The notes beneath the pieces were generated by a model. The model did no database searches. It was not told the DNA's origin and saw only the letters and a list, made by a program, of their open reading frames with translations. Below, one piece after another: positions 7,593 to 15,503 of a stretch of 41,995 nucleotides of DNA. Source of the stretch: Cyanophora paradoxa (taxonomy: Eukaryota > Glaucocystophyceae > Cyanophorales > Cyanophoraceae); NCBI GenBank assembly GCA_004431415.1, contig QPMI01000664.1, positions 1-41,995 of the forward strand. The letters are read 5' to 3'. Position 1 is the first letter of the stretch, and each line of letters opens with the position of its first letter. A program made the translations under genes and the position numbers.

Positions 7593-9050
7593 CTACTGGA
7601 AGCGGCGGTAGGCGCCGCCGCCCACGTAGCTGATCTCGTTGTAGTAGCGGCAGTAGATGGTGGCGTGCCCCTCGAAGGCAGCGGGAGGGTTGCCCGCGCC
7701 GGTCTTGGCCGTCGTGAGGGTGAGCTCGACGGTCTTGAAGGCGCCAAAGTCCAGGCCGCCGAACATCTTGGTGTCGTCGCCGACCTCGGTGCCGAAGGGC
7801 AGCGAGTAGATGTACTCGACGCCGAACTGGCCGGTCGCAGTCGAGGCGGGAACAATGTCGCTGTTGGTCCTGTCCTGCGTCTCCACGGTCGTGACGGGCG
7901 TGTCGTTGCCCGACCAGGGGTTGGCAAGGAGCGCCGTCTGGAGGGCCTTGAGCGCCGCGGCCTCCCTTGCGTCGTAGGCGACATCCCCGGCGGCGGGCGC
8001 CGTAATCAGGTTTTGCGCCTCCGCGTCGGTGGATGCCGCGAAGCCCTGCAGCAGCTCGAGGAACTTGCGCGTCGGCACGTTGCGGTGCTCGCGCGAACAA
8101 ATAACCGTGCGGATGAAATTCGCGTCCAGGATGGAGTCGTCCACCACCTTAATATTATCGCACTTGAGGCCGATCTTCGTGAGGGGCCGGAACTTCCAGA
8201 ACTCCTTGGCCGCCGCCGTCGGCGTGGCATCGCGCACGACGACCAGCAGCTCGTAGCAAACTCCGGTGAAGGGCAACCGAATCGCGGTGCCCGACTTGAA
8301 GCCGACCTCGTAGGACTGCATGAACTTGCCGGGGTAGGTAACGCTGTTGGGCTGGAGGCTCAGCTCGTAGGCGGAAACGTGCGTGTAGCGGACCATGAGC
8401 TTGACGCTGTCGAGGTTGCCGGCGCTGGTGCCGGCCGTGTGGTTTGCCGTCGAGGCGTAGGTGACGTTGAGCTCGTTGAGGCGCGCAAATGTGATCTGAA
8501 TCTTCAGGTCGTTGCCGGTGCCGCGGAGCTTGTAGAGGGGCACGGCGTTCTTGCGACCGAAGCCGTTGAGAATGCGCAGTGGGATGGTGAGGCTCATGGC
8601 CCCGTGGTTGGAGCGGCGCTGCAGGAGCTGGGGCGCCCAGCACTCGTTGATGAGGTTGGCGTTGTGGGGGAGGGAGCGATCCTGCTCGAGCTCGTCGTAG
8701 ATCGCATCGTAGGCACCCTCGTACTCGTGCACGAGCTGCGTCCCCACGAACACCTTGACCTTCTTGAGCAAAATAAATCCGGCCTTGGGAAGGTAAAATT
8801 TGGTGTCGTCCGCAAGGTCGGGCAGGGTCGCCCGGAGCCAGACGTCGGAGATGAACGGGCCGGAGTGGGGCACGACGAAATCGACGACGGTGTCGAAATT
8901 GGGCGAGGCCTGCACGGGGCTAACCTCCAGCACCTCGTCCACGAACGGCGTCGCCGTGTCGAAGGAGTCGGGCACGTGCACCGACGAGTTCGAGCTCAGG
9001 AGCGACTGCGCGAGGGCGGTCGTGGGGGTGGAGATGAGCGCGGAAGCCAT
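7593..9050 (-). CDS. major capsid protein, double jelly-roll, NCLDV type
   Basis: Intact, 485 residues, the usual length for NCLDV-type major capsid proteins. The order of motifs fits the family: VPHSGPFISDVWLRATLP (60-77) corresponds to the 'R.GDLI...Y' strand; GFILLKKVKVFVGTQLVHEY (91-110) corresponds to 'LIK.VE..IGGQ.ID..'; then an acidic helix (YDAIYDELEQ), a basic LQRR loop, MSLTIPLRI, and NDLKIQITF. A second jelly-roll follows. The protein forms the capsid lattice as trimers. The start is fixed by the strong core AAAAATTTTCTC about 20 nt upstream, followed by CCCCTAAACC and the ATG at 9048-9050. No frame break was found in this gene. Confidence 0.92.
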   Translation of the reverse strand: MASALISTPTTALAQSLLSSNSSVHVPDSFDTATPFVDEVLEVSPVQASPNFDTVVDFVVPHSGPFISDVWLRATLPDLADDTKFYLPKAGFILLKKVKVFVGTQLVHEYEGAYDAIYDELEQDRSLPHNANLINECWAPQLLQRRSNHGAMSLTIPLRILNGFGRKNAVPLYKLRGTGNDLKIQITFARLNELNVTYASTANHTAGTSAGNLDSVKLMVRYTHVSAYELSLQPNSVTYPGKFMQSYEVGFKSGTAIRLPFTGVCYELLVVVRDATPTAAAKEFWKFRPLTKIGLKCDNIKVVDDSILDANFIRTVICSREHRNVPTRKFLELLQGFAASTDAEAQNLITAPAAGDVAYDAREAAALKALQTALLANPWSGNDTPVTTVETQDRTNSDIVPASTATGQFGVEYIYSLPFGTEVGDDTKMFGGLDFGAFKTVELTLTTAKTGAGNPPAAFEGHATIYCRYYNEISYVGGGAYRRFQ

Positions 9051-9086
9051 GGTTTAGGGGTGCGTTGAGAAAATTTTTCAGTGGGT

Positions 9087-10745
9087 TCAGTTCGGCTGCA
9101 GGAATGCCAGAATCATCGAGTTGGGCATTGCCGCCAGCTGGGCGGGCGACCGCTTCAGCAGCATCTCCTTTCGCTTCAGGATTTCGGCCGCCCCGCGCAC
9201 GAGCTCGTCCGTCTGCGACGTGGCGGAGTAGCGCGCCCCGTTGATGCGTATGGCCTCGTTGTAGAGATCGTCAACTCGCATCAGCTGGTCCAGCTGCCGC
9301 TCGCGCGCCCTTTGCGCCAAGGAGTCCGTGATTTCCATGGGCTCGGCCTCGGACGCCGGCGCGGCAAGCGCGGCCGCGACGTCGGGGTCCGTTTCCATGT
9401 CATCACCCAAGGAGGCGGCAGGGGGCAGCTGGGCGGCGTTTCCGGCCTCCTGAATCCGAGCCGCCACCGCGAGCGCCCGCCCGGCGCTCGAAATCGCGCG
9501 GGCCGCCTGGGCCAGGGGCGCAGCTACTCCAGCTGCAGGGGACGATACCTCCATCGCCTGCAGCAGTCCATCTACAGACGGATTCAACAGGACCGGAGGG
9601 TTGGCCAGGGGCGGGGCGAAGGCGAACGGTGCCGGGGCAGGGGGCGGCGGGGCAGGGGGCGCCGCGGCCGCCAGGGCCTCGGGCGTCTCCAGGCGAGGGG
9701 ACGGGGCCGGCGCCGCAGCAACCCCGAACGGCGTATCGACGATCATGGGGGGGCCAGGGGGCATAGGCGGTACGTCGGGTGAGGCGGGAGGCGGGGCCGG
9801 TGCGGGGGCGGGAATCGCGGCGGAGGGGCCCTCCCCGCCGCCCCCGTCCCCGCCGCCAGGTCGCCTGATTGCGGGCCTCTCGACGGGCCGCTTTCCCGGC
9901 AGGGCCGCCTGGATGAGGGCTTCCGCTGAGTTGTTGTTGTTTTCGAGCGAGTCCTTGACGTTGTTAAAAACGTCCTCGTTATCGCGATCCGTGAGGCGCG
10001 CGCGCTGCTCCCTCTCCTCCCGCAGTATTTTCGTGAGGCGCGCCAGGTTCGCCTCCATCCGCCGCAGCGCGGCTCGGTCGTCCTTCTGTCGGCTCTCGTC
10101 GGGACCGGGCCCTTCATCGTTTTCTCCCGGCGGGTCGGCTTGCGCGAACGGCTTCGATGTGTTCTTCTCTGCGTAGTCGACGGGCCCGTCCGGGTCGCGT
10201 GCGTGCACGTAAATGCTCTTCGGCTTGAAGTGCTCACCGTTCACGATGTACTTGTAGTAGTAGTACGCGTCGTCGAGGTTCATGGGGCCGATGGTTTCCA
10301 GCCGCTTCTTGCGCTTCAAAAATTCGGTGACCTGGTCCTCCTTCGAGATGCAGAACTCGCGCACGCCCGGGAGCATGGTGAGATTTTTCCCGTCGACGTC
10401 GCACGCGCCCGCCCCCACGGCCTTGGTCGGTTGACCGAAGGCGGATTGGCCCATGAGCCAGGCGCGGAAGCCCTCCTCGTACTCTTCGTCGATCTCCTGC
10501 TCCATGTCTCTGAACTTGTTGATGTAGTAGGCGTTGGCAATAGCCTGGGCCTCTACCTCTGCGAGCTTATCAACCTTTGCCTTATCCTCGATGCGCCGCA
10601 TCCCATCGGAGCGGTGCAGCGCGGTTTTGGCCATCTGCTGGAAGCGCGCGTACTTGTCGGCTTCGAAGGGAGTGGCGTGCGAATCCCCGCCCCCCGGGAC
10701 TGCGAGAACGTTGCGCGGCGCGAAACGCGAGGCGAGCCCCCTCAT
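9087..10745 (-). CDS. large Pro/Ala-rich structural protein
   Basis: An intact ORF of about 552 residues. The N-terminal ~190 residues are charged and helical and include NKFRDMEQEIDEEYEEGF and a DDAYYYYKYIV stretch. A coiled-coil-like region follows (ANLARLTKILREEREQRARL). The middle is a long low-complexity linker rich in Pro, Ala and Gly, and the end is again helical (AAEILKRKEMLLKRSPAQLA). I chose the ATG at 10745 because the core AAAATTTCAAAG and the CCTAAG lie upstream; a GTG two codons earlier is not needed. It is divided into folded ends and a disordered linker, which suits a tegument-like or capsid-linking protein. Family unknown. Confidence 0.7.
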   Translation of the reverse strand: MRGLASRFAPRNVLAVPGGGDSHATPFEADKYARFQQMAKTALHRSDGMRRIEDKAKVDKLAEVEAQAIANAYYINKFRDMEQEIDEEYEEGFRAWLMGQSAFGQPTKAVGAGACDVDGKNLTMLPGVREFCISKEDQVTEFLKRKKRLETIGPMNLDDAYYYYKYIVNGEHFKPKSIYVHARDPDGPVDYAEKNTSKPFAQADPPGENDEGPGPDESRQKDDRAALRRMEANLARLTKILREEREQRARLTDRDNEDVFNNVKDSLENNNNSAEALIQAALPGKRPVERPAIRRPGGGDGGGGEGPSAAIPAPAPAPPPASPDVPPMPPGPPMIVDTPFGVAAAPAPSPRLETPEALAAAAPPAPPPPAPAPFAFAPPLANPPVLLNPSVDGLLQAMEVSSPAAGVAAPLAQAARAISSAGRALAVAARIQEAGNAAQLPPAASLGDDMETDPDVAAALAAPASEAEPMEITDSLAQRARERQLDQLMRVDDLYNEAIRINGARYSATSQTDELVRGAAEILKRKEMLLKRSPAQLAAMPNSMILAFLQPN

Positions 10746-11020
10746 TTGCACTTCTTAGGAGCCGGCTTTGAAATTTTATCGGTCTTGGCCTTGTCTTCCT
10801 TCCCGTCCTTCTTGTCGCCGCCCTTCTTCCCCTGCTTTGTCGGGCGCATCGCCACAAATATTTCGCCGGGCGAGACGTCCTCGTACAGCGGCTTCGGCCC
10901 CTTAGGAAATTCGGGCGGGCCCTTCAGCTTCTCCTTCACCTCCTTCACTTCGGCCTTTGAGGGCTTTTCCTGTCCGTTCGTGGGCGCCTTTTTCGCGGGC
11001 TTCTTCTGCGCCTCTGGCAT
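10742..11020 (-). CDS. Lys-rich basic protein (DNA-binding/condensing candidate)
   Basis: 92 residues with very high Lys content throughout (EAQKKPAKKAP, KAEVKEVKEKLK, KQGKKGGDKKDGK, KPAPKKCK). A single more structured piece (PLYEDVSPGEIFVAM) sits in the middle. The stop overlaps the ATG of the next gene by 4 nt. The start has TAATTTCTCAG upstream. Lys-rich small proteins often package or bind viral DNA. That role is only inferred. Confidence 0.6.
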   Translation of the reverse strand: MPEAQKKPAKKAPTNGQEKPSKAEVKEVKEKLKGPPEFPKGPKPLYEDVSPGEIFVAMRPTKQGKKGGDKKDGKEDKAKTDKISKPAPKKCK

Positions 11021-11034
11021 TTTTGCACAGCACC

Positions 11035-11298
11035 CTACTGAGAAATTACACTGGGTCGGAAGAGGAGGTACCCCGCCAGGATCCCCGCTATAATCCAGAG
11101 GGGCGACCAGTCGCGCTCCGCCGCCGCGCCCCCGTGGTGCTGCAGCAGCTGGGCGGCCCCCGGCCTGCTCAGCCCGTGCGTGCGGTGGTCCGTGTAGTGA
11201 GGGCGCGGGAACTGCTCCTGCGGCACGCGCGGCGGGTAGATGCCCTCGAAATGGTTGCGCATTTGGTACATATCCCTATCGAACAGCAGGGAGGCCAT
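11035..11298 (-). CDS. small virion-type membrane protein
   Basis: 87 residues, intact. The N-terminal part is hydrophilic with Pro/aromatic-rich turns (GIYPPRVPQEQFPRPHY) and a His pair. Residues 66-80 (PLWIIAGILAGYLLF) form one transmembrane segment close to the C-terminus. The upstream region has GTATTTCTAAG. The position in the capsid block suggests a virion membrane or capsid-associated anchor. No family recognised. Confidence 0.6.
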   Translation of the reverse strand: MASLLFDRDMYQMRNHFEGIYPPRVPQEQFPRPHYTDHRTHGLSRPGAAQLLQHHGGAAAERDWSPLWIIAGILAGYLLFRPSVISQ

Positions 11299-11318
11299 TT
11301 CTTAATTTGGGGAGGGAC

Positions 11319-11526
11319 TTAGAAATACTGCCCGTGAGCTCCCTGTCGCGGATCCTGCGGAAATCGGCGAAGAGACCGCGCGCGCAGTGCCTGCAGACGA
11401 GGCGGGCCCGCCCGCCCACGCGCGCCACCGTGATCTCGTGGCCGAACTGCAGGTGGCCCGGGAAGCATGTGGGGGGGTAGTTGCAGACGAAGCAGTGAAC
11501 TGGGCAGTTGCGCCGCCGAATTACAT
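11319..11526 (-). CDS. zinc-ribbon ORF with unclear start
   Basis: One frame encodes a neat zinc ribbon: CPVHCFVCNYPPTCF, then LVCRHCARGLF, so two CxxC pairs about 30 residues apart. This frame has no Met of its own near the start. An ATG at 11524-11526 overlaps the stop of the upstream gene and would need one extra base to enter the zinc-ribbon frame. The end is also uncertain: a shift near the tail gives a stop at 11319, while the unbroken frame runs on to 11276 through the next gene's promoter. I treat it as a real small gene with an indel. Confidence 0.45.
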
Positions 11527-11916
11527 CTGAACTGCAATCGCGGGCTCGCTCGCCGCCTTCTTCGGCGCGCGCTGGCGCTTCGGGACTTGGCTCTCGGCGG
11601 GCGCCGAGTCGTCCGCCGGGGCCGCCGTCTTCTTGACGCGGGGCGCCGCGGGGGGCTTCGGGACCGTAGGGGCTGCCGGTGCCTGGCTCGAGCCGGCGGC
11701 CGGGCCAGTTGCGTGGGCCACCTGCGGGCGCTGCGGCGGGGGGCTGGTCTCCCGGGCCCCCTCCTCGAGGACCCGGCGCATGAAGCGCGAGACCCGGCCG
11801 CTGCATTGCGTGCAGGAGCCGACGGCCACCTGGCGGTTGTTCTTGCTGGTACGCACCTCGACGTTGGCGAGCCTGGTGTTGGAACGGCACTTGAAGCAGT
11901 AGTGGGCGTGCTCCAT
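11521..11916 (-). CDS. DUF5679-like zinc-ribbon protein with Pro/Ala-rich tail
   Basis: 131 residues, intact. The N-terminal 45 residues match a short zinc-ribbon pattern known from many large DNA viruses and phages: HYCFKCRS (C7, C10), a SKNNRQVAVG strand pair, then CTQC (C35, C38). I recall this as DUF5679. The rest is disordered and Pro/Ala/Lys-rich, with a basic VPKRQRAPKKAA patch near the end. It may contact nucleic acid or protein partners; the family has no established function. Upstream lies TTTTTTCTGAAGG, which overlaps the end of the neighbouring zinc-ribbon gene. Confidence 0.7.
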   Translation of the reverse strand: MEHAHYCFKCRSNTRLANVEVRTSKNNRQVAVGSCTQCSGRVSRFMRRVLEEGARETSPPPQRPQVAHATGPAAGSSQAPAAPTVPKPPAAPRVKKTAAPADDSAPAESQVPKRQRAPKKAASEPAIAVQM

Positions 11917-11920
11917 GGAT

Positions 11921-12085
11921 CTAGCTACGGATGTAGCAGCCTTCAGAAAAAAGTGCGTAGTAGCGGACGGCGCACCGGGCGCAGCAGACGTAGACGCCCG
12001 CCTTGAGCACCCAGCCGCGCTTGGTCTGCGGCAGGCGGCAGATTTCGCAGCAGAGGGGCCTGGGCTTGCGGCACGAGGATCCCAT
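11921..12085 (-). CDS. 54-aa zinc-ribbon protein
   Basis: A short ORF below the usual length cut-off but well supported. It has two paired cysteine clusters (LCCEICRLP near residues 11-19 and VCCARCAVRYY near 33-43) and basic residues between them (TKRGW). ATG 12083-12085 lies behind GATTTCTAGGCCCCGCC, the late-type core. The TAG stop sits 4 nt before the next gene. Together with the two genes downstream this makes three zinc ribbons in a row. It may be a transcription or DNA-binding accessory. Family unknown. Confidence 0.65.
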   Translation of the reverse strand: MGSSCRKPRPLCCEICRLPQTKRGWVLKAGVYVCCARCAVRYYALFSEGCYIRS

Positions 12086-12117
12086 CTGGCGGGCGGGGCC
12101 TAGAAATCACAATGGGA

Positions 12118-12594
12118 TCACAACGGGTTGAGCGCGGCGTAGAGCGCGATTAAGTAGGCGTCGCAGAGGTCGTCTAGCTTCCCGTTTCGATCCGCGATGC
12201 CGGCGAGCTCGGCGGGTACAAGGTCACGGCACTTGTCCACGGCGCCGCGCTTGCGCTCCTTGTAGCTCGGGTTCGAGATCTTGAAGAAGTGCTTGATGGC
12301 GCGCGGGCTCACGATGCGCGCACGCCCGTACAGGAGGGCGTGGAGCGTGCACTCGATGCAGCGATTGATTCCCGTCCTCTGGCCCTCGATCGCGATCTGG
12401 TCGGGAAGGCCGAAGGCGCTATGGCCGCGAGTAACCTCAACCAGGCGCGCAACAAGGCGGCCACAGCAGCGCGCAGACGGGAAGAGGGCGATCTTTTGCC
12501 AGTCGAGAATCTGGGATTCCTTTGTCTGCGGATCGAATTCGATGAGGCACCAGGCGAAATTAATGACCCCCACATCCACGCCGAGAATCTTCAT
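12118..12594 (-). CDS. RuvC-like Holliday junction resolvase (poxvirus A22 type)
   Basis: 158 residues, the usual size for this family. It has the RNase H-fold metal-binding residues in order: ILGVDVGVINFAW with Asp7, DQIAIEGQR with Glu70, and GKLDDLCDAYLIA with Asp141/142 and Asp145. A basic stretch (KERKRGAVDKC) precedes the last motif, as in other viral resolvases. The enzyme cuts four-way DNA junctions and would resolve replication or recombination intermediates before packaging. I start at ATG 12594 because the longer open frame upstream crosses the ATPase gene. It is divergent from the ATPase, with a 37-bp shared control region. Confidence 0.9.
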   Translation of the reverse strand: MKILGVDVGVINFAWCLIEFDPQTKESQILDWQKIALFPSARCCGRLVARLVEVTRGHSAFGLPDQIAIEGQRTGINRCIECTLHALLYGRARIVSPRAIKHFFKISNPSYKERKRGAVDKCRDLVPAELAGIADRNGKLDDLCDAYLIALYAALNPL

Positions 12595-12631
12595 TCCGAG
12601 GTCACAAGAAAATCTGAATGAAGGGGGTAAA
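12595..12631. promoter_or_regulatory. divergent late-type promoter
   Basis: The 37-bp gap between the resolvase (minus) and the ATPase (plus) contains CAAGAAAATCTGAATG. It reads as AGATTTTCTTG towards the resolvase and GAAAATCTG, then GGGGGTAAA, towards the ATPase. One short T-rich core thus appears to serve both directions. Confidence 0.55.
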
Positions 12632-13702
12632 ATGGCCAAGGACCCCAAGAAGCCGAAGAAGCCGAAGGCGGCCAAGCCCCAGGCCGCCCAGCCCCAGGGC
12701 ACAGCACCCGCGGCCCCCGCCCCCGCCGGCCAGGCCACCGGCTCGGGCTCGGGCACCGCCCCCGCCGCCGGCGCCAGCTGCGCGATGGGCATGACAGAGG
12801 ACGGCATGCAGCTCACGCCCGAGCAGGTAAACGCCTTCCTCGACAACTCGAAGACGGGCGGCATCGAGCGCATGGCCTGCCTCCCGGAACTTAAGTGGTT
12901 CGACGTGAACACCGTCAAGCCGGACGCCACCGTCGTCTGCGTCGGCAAGCGGCGCACGGGCAAGTCCTTTTTCCTTCGCGATCTCATGTTCAACCTCTCG
13001 GGCACCTTCCCGGGGGGTATCGTGATCAGCCAGACCGATCGCCTGAACGGGTACTGGAAGCAGTACATCCCGCAGCGCTTCATCTGGCCCAAGTACAACC
13101 CGGGGGTGCTCTTCCATTTATTCAGGAGGCAGCAGGCGATCATGCAGCACAATAAGTCGGAAGACGTGCTGGCCGGAAAGGAAGATCCCGTCGACCCGCG
13201 ATTTTTCGTGCTGCTCGACGACGTGATTTCCGACTCGCGGCTGCGGTACGACGAGGCCCTCAACGAGCTGTTCGTGGCGGGGCGCCACTACAAAATCATG
13301 ACCCTTATCACGACGCAGTATGCCAAGGGCATCAATCCCGTCCTGCGCTCCAATACTGATCTGGCTGTCATTTTCAAGTGCTCGCAGGCGATGCAGCGCG
13401 AGGCCCTCGCAAAGGAGTGGGGCGACATCATATCCCAGCGCGCCTTCTACTACCTGCTCGATAAGTACACGCAGGATAACCACTGCCTTATCATCGATTC
13501 TTCCAACAACTCTACGAACCCCCTGGACGTTTTGTACGTCTACAAGGCCGAGGAGCCGCCCCCGTTCCGAATCGGATCCAAGGAGTACTGGGAGGGCGAA
13601 ACCGTCAACGGAGAAAATCTCGTGGGCCCGGACGACGGCACGGTGGACAAGACGCTCCTGGGCATGATAGATAATTTCAGGAAGCACCGCGGCCTCGCCT
13701 GA
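12632..13702 (+). CDS. A32-type (FtsK/HerA superfamily) genome packaging ATPase
   Basis: 356 residues, intact. A Lys/Pro/Ala-rich N-terminal extension (about residues 1-50) precedes the ATPase domain. Walker A is VGKRRTGKS (104-112), Walker B is FFVLLDDVI (191-199), followed by ITTQYAKGINPVLRSNTD (226-243), the sensor and arginine segment typical of viral A32-like enzymes. It pumps viral DNA into the capsid. The open frame extends upstream to 12281, but this is a shadow over the resolvase. ATG 12632 sits right after GGGGGTAAA and is the only sensible start. It pairs with the capsid protein as a morphogenesis hallmark. Confidence 0.93.
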   Translation: MAKDPKKPKKPKAAKPQAAQPQGTAPAAPAPAGQATGSGSGTAPAAGASCAMGMTEDGMQLTPEQVNAFLDNSKTGGIERMACLPELKWFDVNTVKPDATVVCVGKRRTGKSFFLRDLMFNLSGTFPGGIVISQTDRLNGYWKQYIPQRFIWPKYNPGVLFHLFRRQQAIMQHNKSEDVLAGKEDPVDPRFFVLLDDVISDSRLRYDEALNELFVAGRHYKIMTLITTQYAKGINPVLRSNTDLAVIFKCSQAMQREALAKEWGDIISQRAFYYLLDKYTQDNHCLIIDSSNNSTNPLDVLYVYKAEEPPPFRIGSKEYWEGETVNGENLVGPDDGTVDKTLLGMIDNFRKHRGLA

Positions 13703-13728
13703 TTTTTTCTGAGGCCACGTGCATAAGC

Positions 13729-14073
13729 ATGTCGCCCAGCGCCCATATCGCCTCCGTCTTCCGCGTAGAGTCCGTCGTCTACGACTGCCTCCTGGAGGCC
13801 AGCCTCGACCCCTCCTCGCCCTTCAACGACGGCGAGGTCAGCAGCGCCCTGGAGAGGATCTGCGACGCGCTGGGAATTAACTGGGAGCGCCTCACGTCGG
13901 AGGCGGCGGACGAGGCCGCGGCCGAGTCGCTGGGCAGCGAGGACACCAGCTCGGAAGAGATGACAGACGAAGAGGGAGACAGGGTTATTTACGTGCGCGA
14001 CCCGGACGACTTTGCAACCTCGGAATCGAGCTCGGAAGAGGAAGAGACTGAGGACGAGGACTCCGACGCCTAG
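13729..14073 (+). CDS. acidic protein, unknown
   Basis: 114 residues, intact. The first half is a helical, folded-looking region (VVYDCLLEASLDP, SSALERICDALGINWERL). The second half is very acidic and Ser-rich (GSEDTSSEEMTDEEGD, SESSSEEEETEDEDSDA). TGATTTTTTCTGAGG and a CACGTG lie upstream of the ATG, so it has a late-type core and one E-box. Acidic tails of this kind are common in nuclear histone- or DNA-mimicking viral proteins, but there is no direct support for that role. Confidence 0.6.
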   Translation: MSPSAHIASVFRVESVVYDCLLEASLDPSSPFNDGEVSSALERICDALGINWERLTSEAADEAAAESLGSEDTSSEEMTDEEGDRVIYVRDPDDFATSESSSEEEETEDEDSDA

Positions 14074-14108
14074 GCGCGCCCCTTAAAAATTTCCGAGGCC
14101 CCAGGAAA

Positions 14109-14452
14109 ATGTCAAAGGTGCTCCTAGGGCTCTCCCAGGCTATCGTGCAGTACGCCCTCGGCCTGGCCTCCGGCTCCCTCATCGACGCCGCCTTCTCCTC
14201 GCACGAAGGCGAAAATAGGGCGGGCCACGCGGCCGAGCTCGCCGCGCAAGTCGCCGTCAACGGCCTCTCCCTCGGCCTGCTCTCGAAATACGTGCTCACC
14301 CTCAAGTTTTTCGACGACGACCCCACGGCGGAATTATGTTCATCCTCGGATTTACACACGGGCAGACGAACATGCTAATCAAGGCTACCAGCGCCAGCTT
14401 CGGAATCAAGCAGGCGCTCGAGCGGAAGGCCGCCGCGATCACTAAAGAGTAG
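14109..14452 (+). CDS. hydrophobic membrane-type protein, one frame break
   Basis: From ATG 14109 about 74 residues contain alternating hydrophobic helices (LGLSQAIVQYALGLASGSLI, LAAQVAVNGLSLGLL). Near 14330 the frame changes. The next frame continues plausibly (MFILGFTHGQTNMLIKATS ... RKAAAITKE) to TAG 14450-14452, directly abutting the end of the VLTF3 gene. The in-frame extension to 14378 is Cys/Ser-rich and looks false. The leader is CTTAAAAATTTCCGAGGCCCC, the late-type core. Likely a virion membrane protein; family unknown. Confidence 0.5.
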
Positions 14453-15414
14453 CTAAAGAGTAGGAAAGAAATGCCAGTCGTTGTACTCGCAGATCCTGTT
14501 CCAAATCGAATCTAACTCCGAGAGTTTCTGCCTGCTCTTGAGCAAGGGAAAGTAGGGGAGGTGCTGGGGCAAATCTAGCAGCACGAAAATCTGCCTGAAA
14601 ACGTAGTTGTAGTTGAGCATGTTCTTCCTGCCCTGCGACTTGAACATGCTGAAGGGGACCTCCACCAGGGCGAACATCTCCTGCACCCGGTCCATATCCT
14701 CCGCGCTCATCGGAGGCGGGCGCTCGCCCGTGATGCGCCACTTGATCTGCGCCCAGCGCTCGATGTACTTCTGCTGCTTCAGAGCCCGGAGAACTTGGCG
14801 GATATTGTCTTTGCTCCACTCCTTCCCTGCCATGCGCCTCGCAATAGCTGCCAGCACGTCCTCGGGTACAGGAGAATCCTCCAGGCAGTGCTGCTTAAGT
14901 CGCTCAGATACGTGGTACTTCCGCAGGTAGTTGCTGTGGATTTCGCTGACAGCCAGGGGTTGATGATCCGGATAATAAAAATCCAGGACCAGACCGCAGC
15001 CTTGGCAAACCAGATCCCCATCCAGGTGAACACCAACGAGGGCGGTAGAGCCGCAATTTCCGCAGGGGACAGCGGCTTCGCCTTGGGGGCCTTGGGTGCG
15101 GCGGTTGCGCTTGCGGGGGCGCTCTCCGGCTCCAAGGTAGGAACTGGTGATGGCGGCGGCGGCGGCGGGGTACGGTGCCGGAGTGTCGAAGTCTGGGTCC
15201 CCCTCGTCGTGAAGGATGGCGCCGTAGCGCTGGATCTGCTCGAAGTTTCGGAGCAGGAGATCGATTTCGCCAGAGTCCGCCATTCCTCCGAGTCCTCGTA
15301 CTGCAGCTGAGCTATTCCCTTGCAGAAATAGCAAACCGGCTTCACGCAATCGAGTGGGTCCCAGCCGCAGGTGAGCCCGCAGATGTGACAGAAGGCGTTG
15401 CTCAGGTGATTCAT
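14453..15414 (-). CDS. VLTF3-like late transcription factor (poxvirus A2 family), one frame break
   Basis: The main ORF, from Met 15283 (276 aa), has the family's order: a zinc ribbon (CGNCGS ... LVCQGCGLVL, residues 74-99), then HSNYLRKYHVSERLKQ, NMLNYNYVFRQIFVLLDL, and FPLLKSRQKLSELDSIWNRI with a final aromatic NDWHFFP. In poxviruses VLTF3 turns on late genes. Just upstream another frame encodes a second Cys cluster (CHICGLTCGWDPLDC, VCYFC) from ATG 15414. The two frames meet near 15285, so a single protein with an N-terminal zinc finger is likely, though a separate small gene is possible. The promoter has CACGTG and TCACCTGA boxes, an early or intermediate type, unlike the virion genes. 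Confidence 0.85.
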
Positions 15415-15503
15415 GTGAGGCTCAGGTGAGGTGTGAACGTACCCCGGGGCCCCACGTGGAAGCTCACCCTAGCCTCGGAAAATTTTCTAGGCCTTGGTCT
15501 GAC
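15402..15503. promoter_or_regulatory. divergent control region between VLTF3 and HUH-1
   Basis: It contains TCAGGTGA (reverse of TCACCTGA) at 15402-15409 and 15422-15429 and CACGTG at 15453-15458 on the VLTF3 side. Close to the HUH-1 ATG it has GGAAAATTTTCTAGGCC. The two sides therefore carry the two different promoter types. Confidence 0.6.

Noticed and set aside
7506-9068. A 520-codon open frame opposite the capsid gene
   Set aside because: It is the antisense shadow of the major capsid gene in GC-rich DNA, with a low-complexity product.
12595-13263. N-terminal extension of the resolvase frame to 13263
   Set aside because: It overlaps the whole ATPase domain on the other strand. The resolvase is full length from the ATG at 12594.
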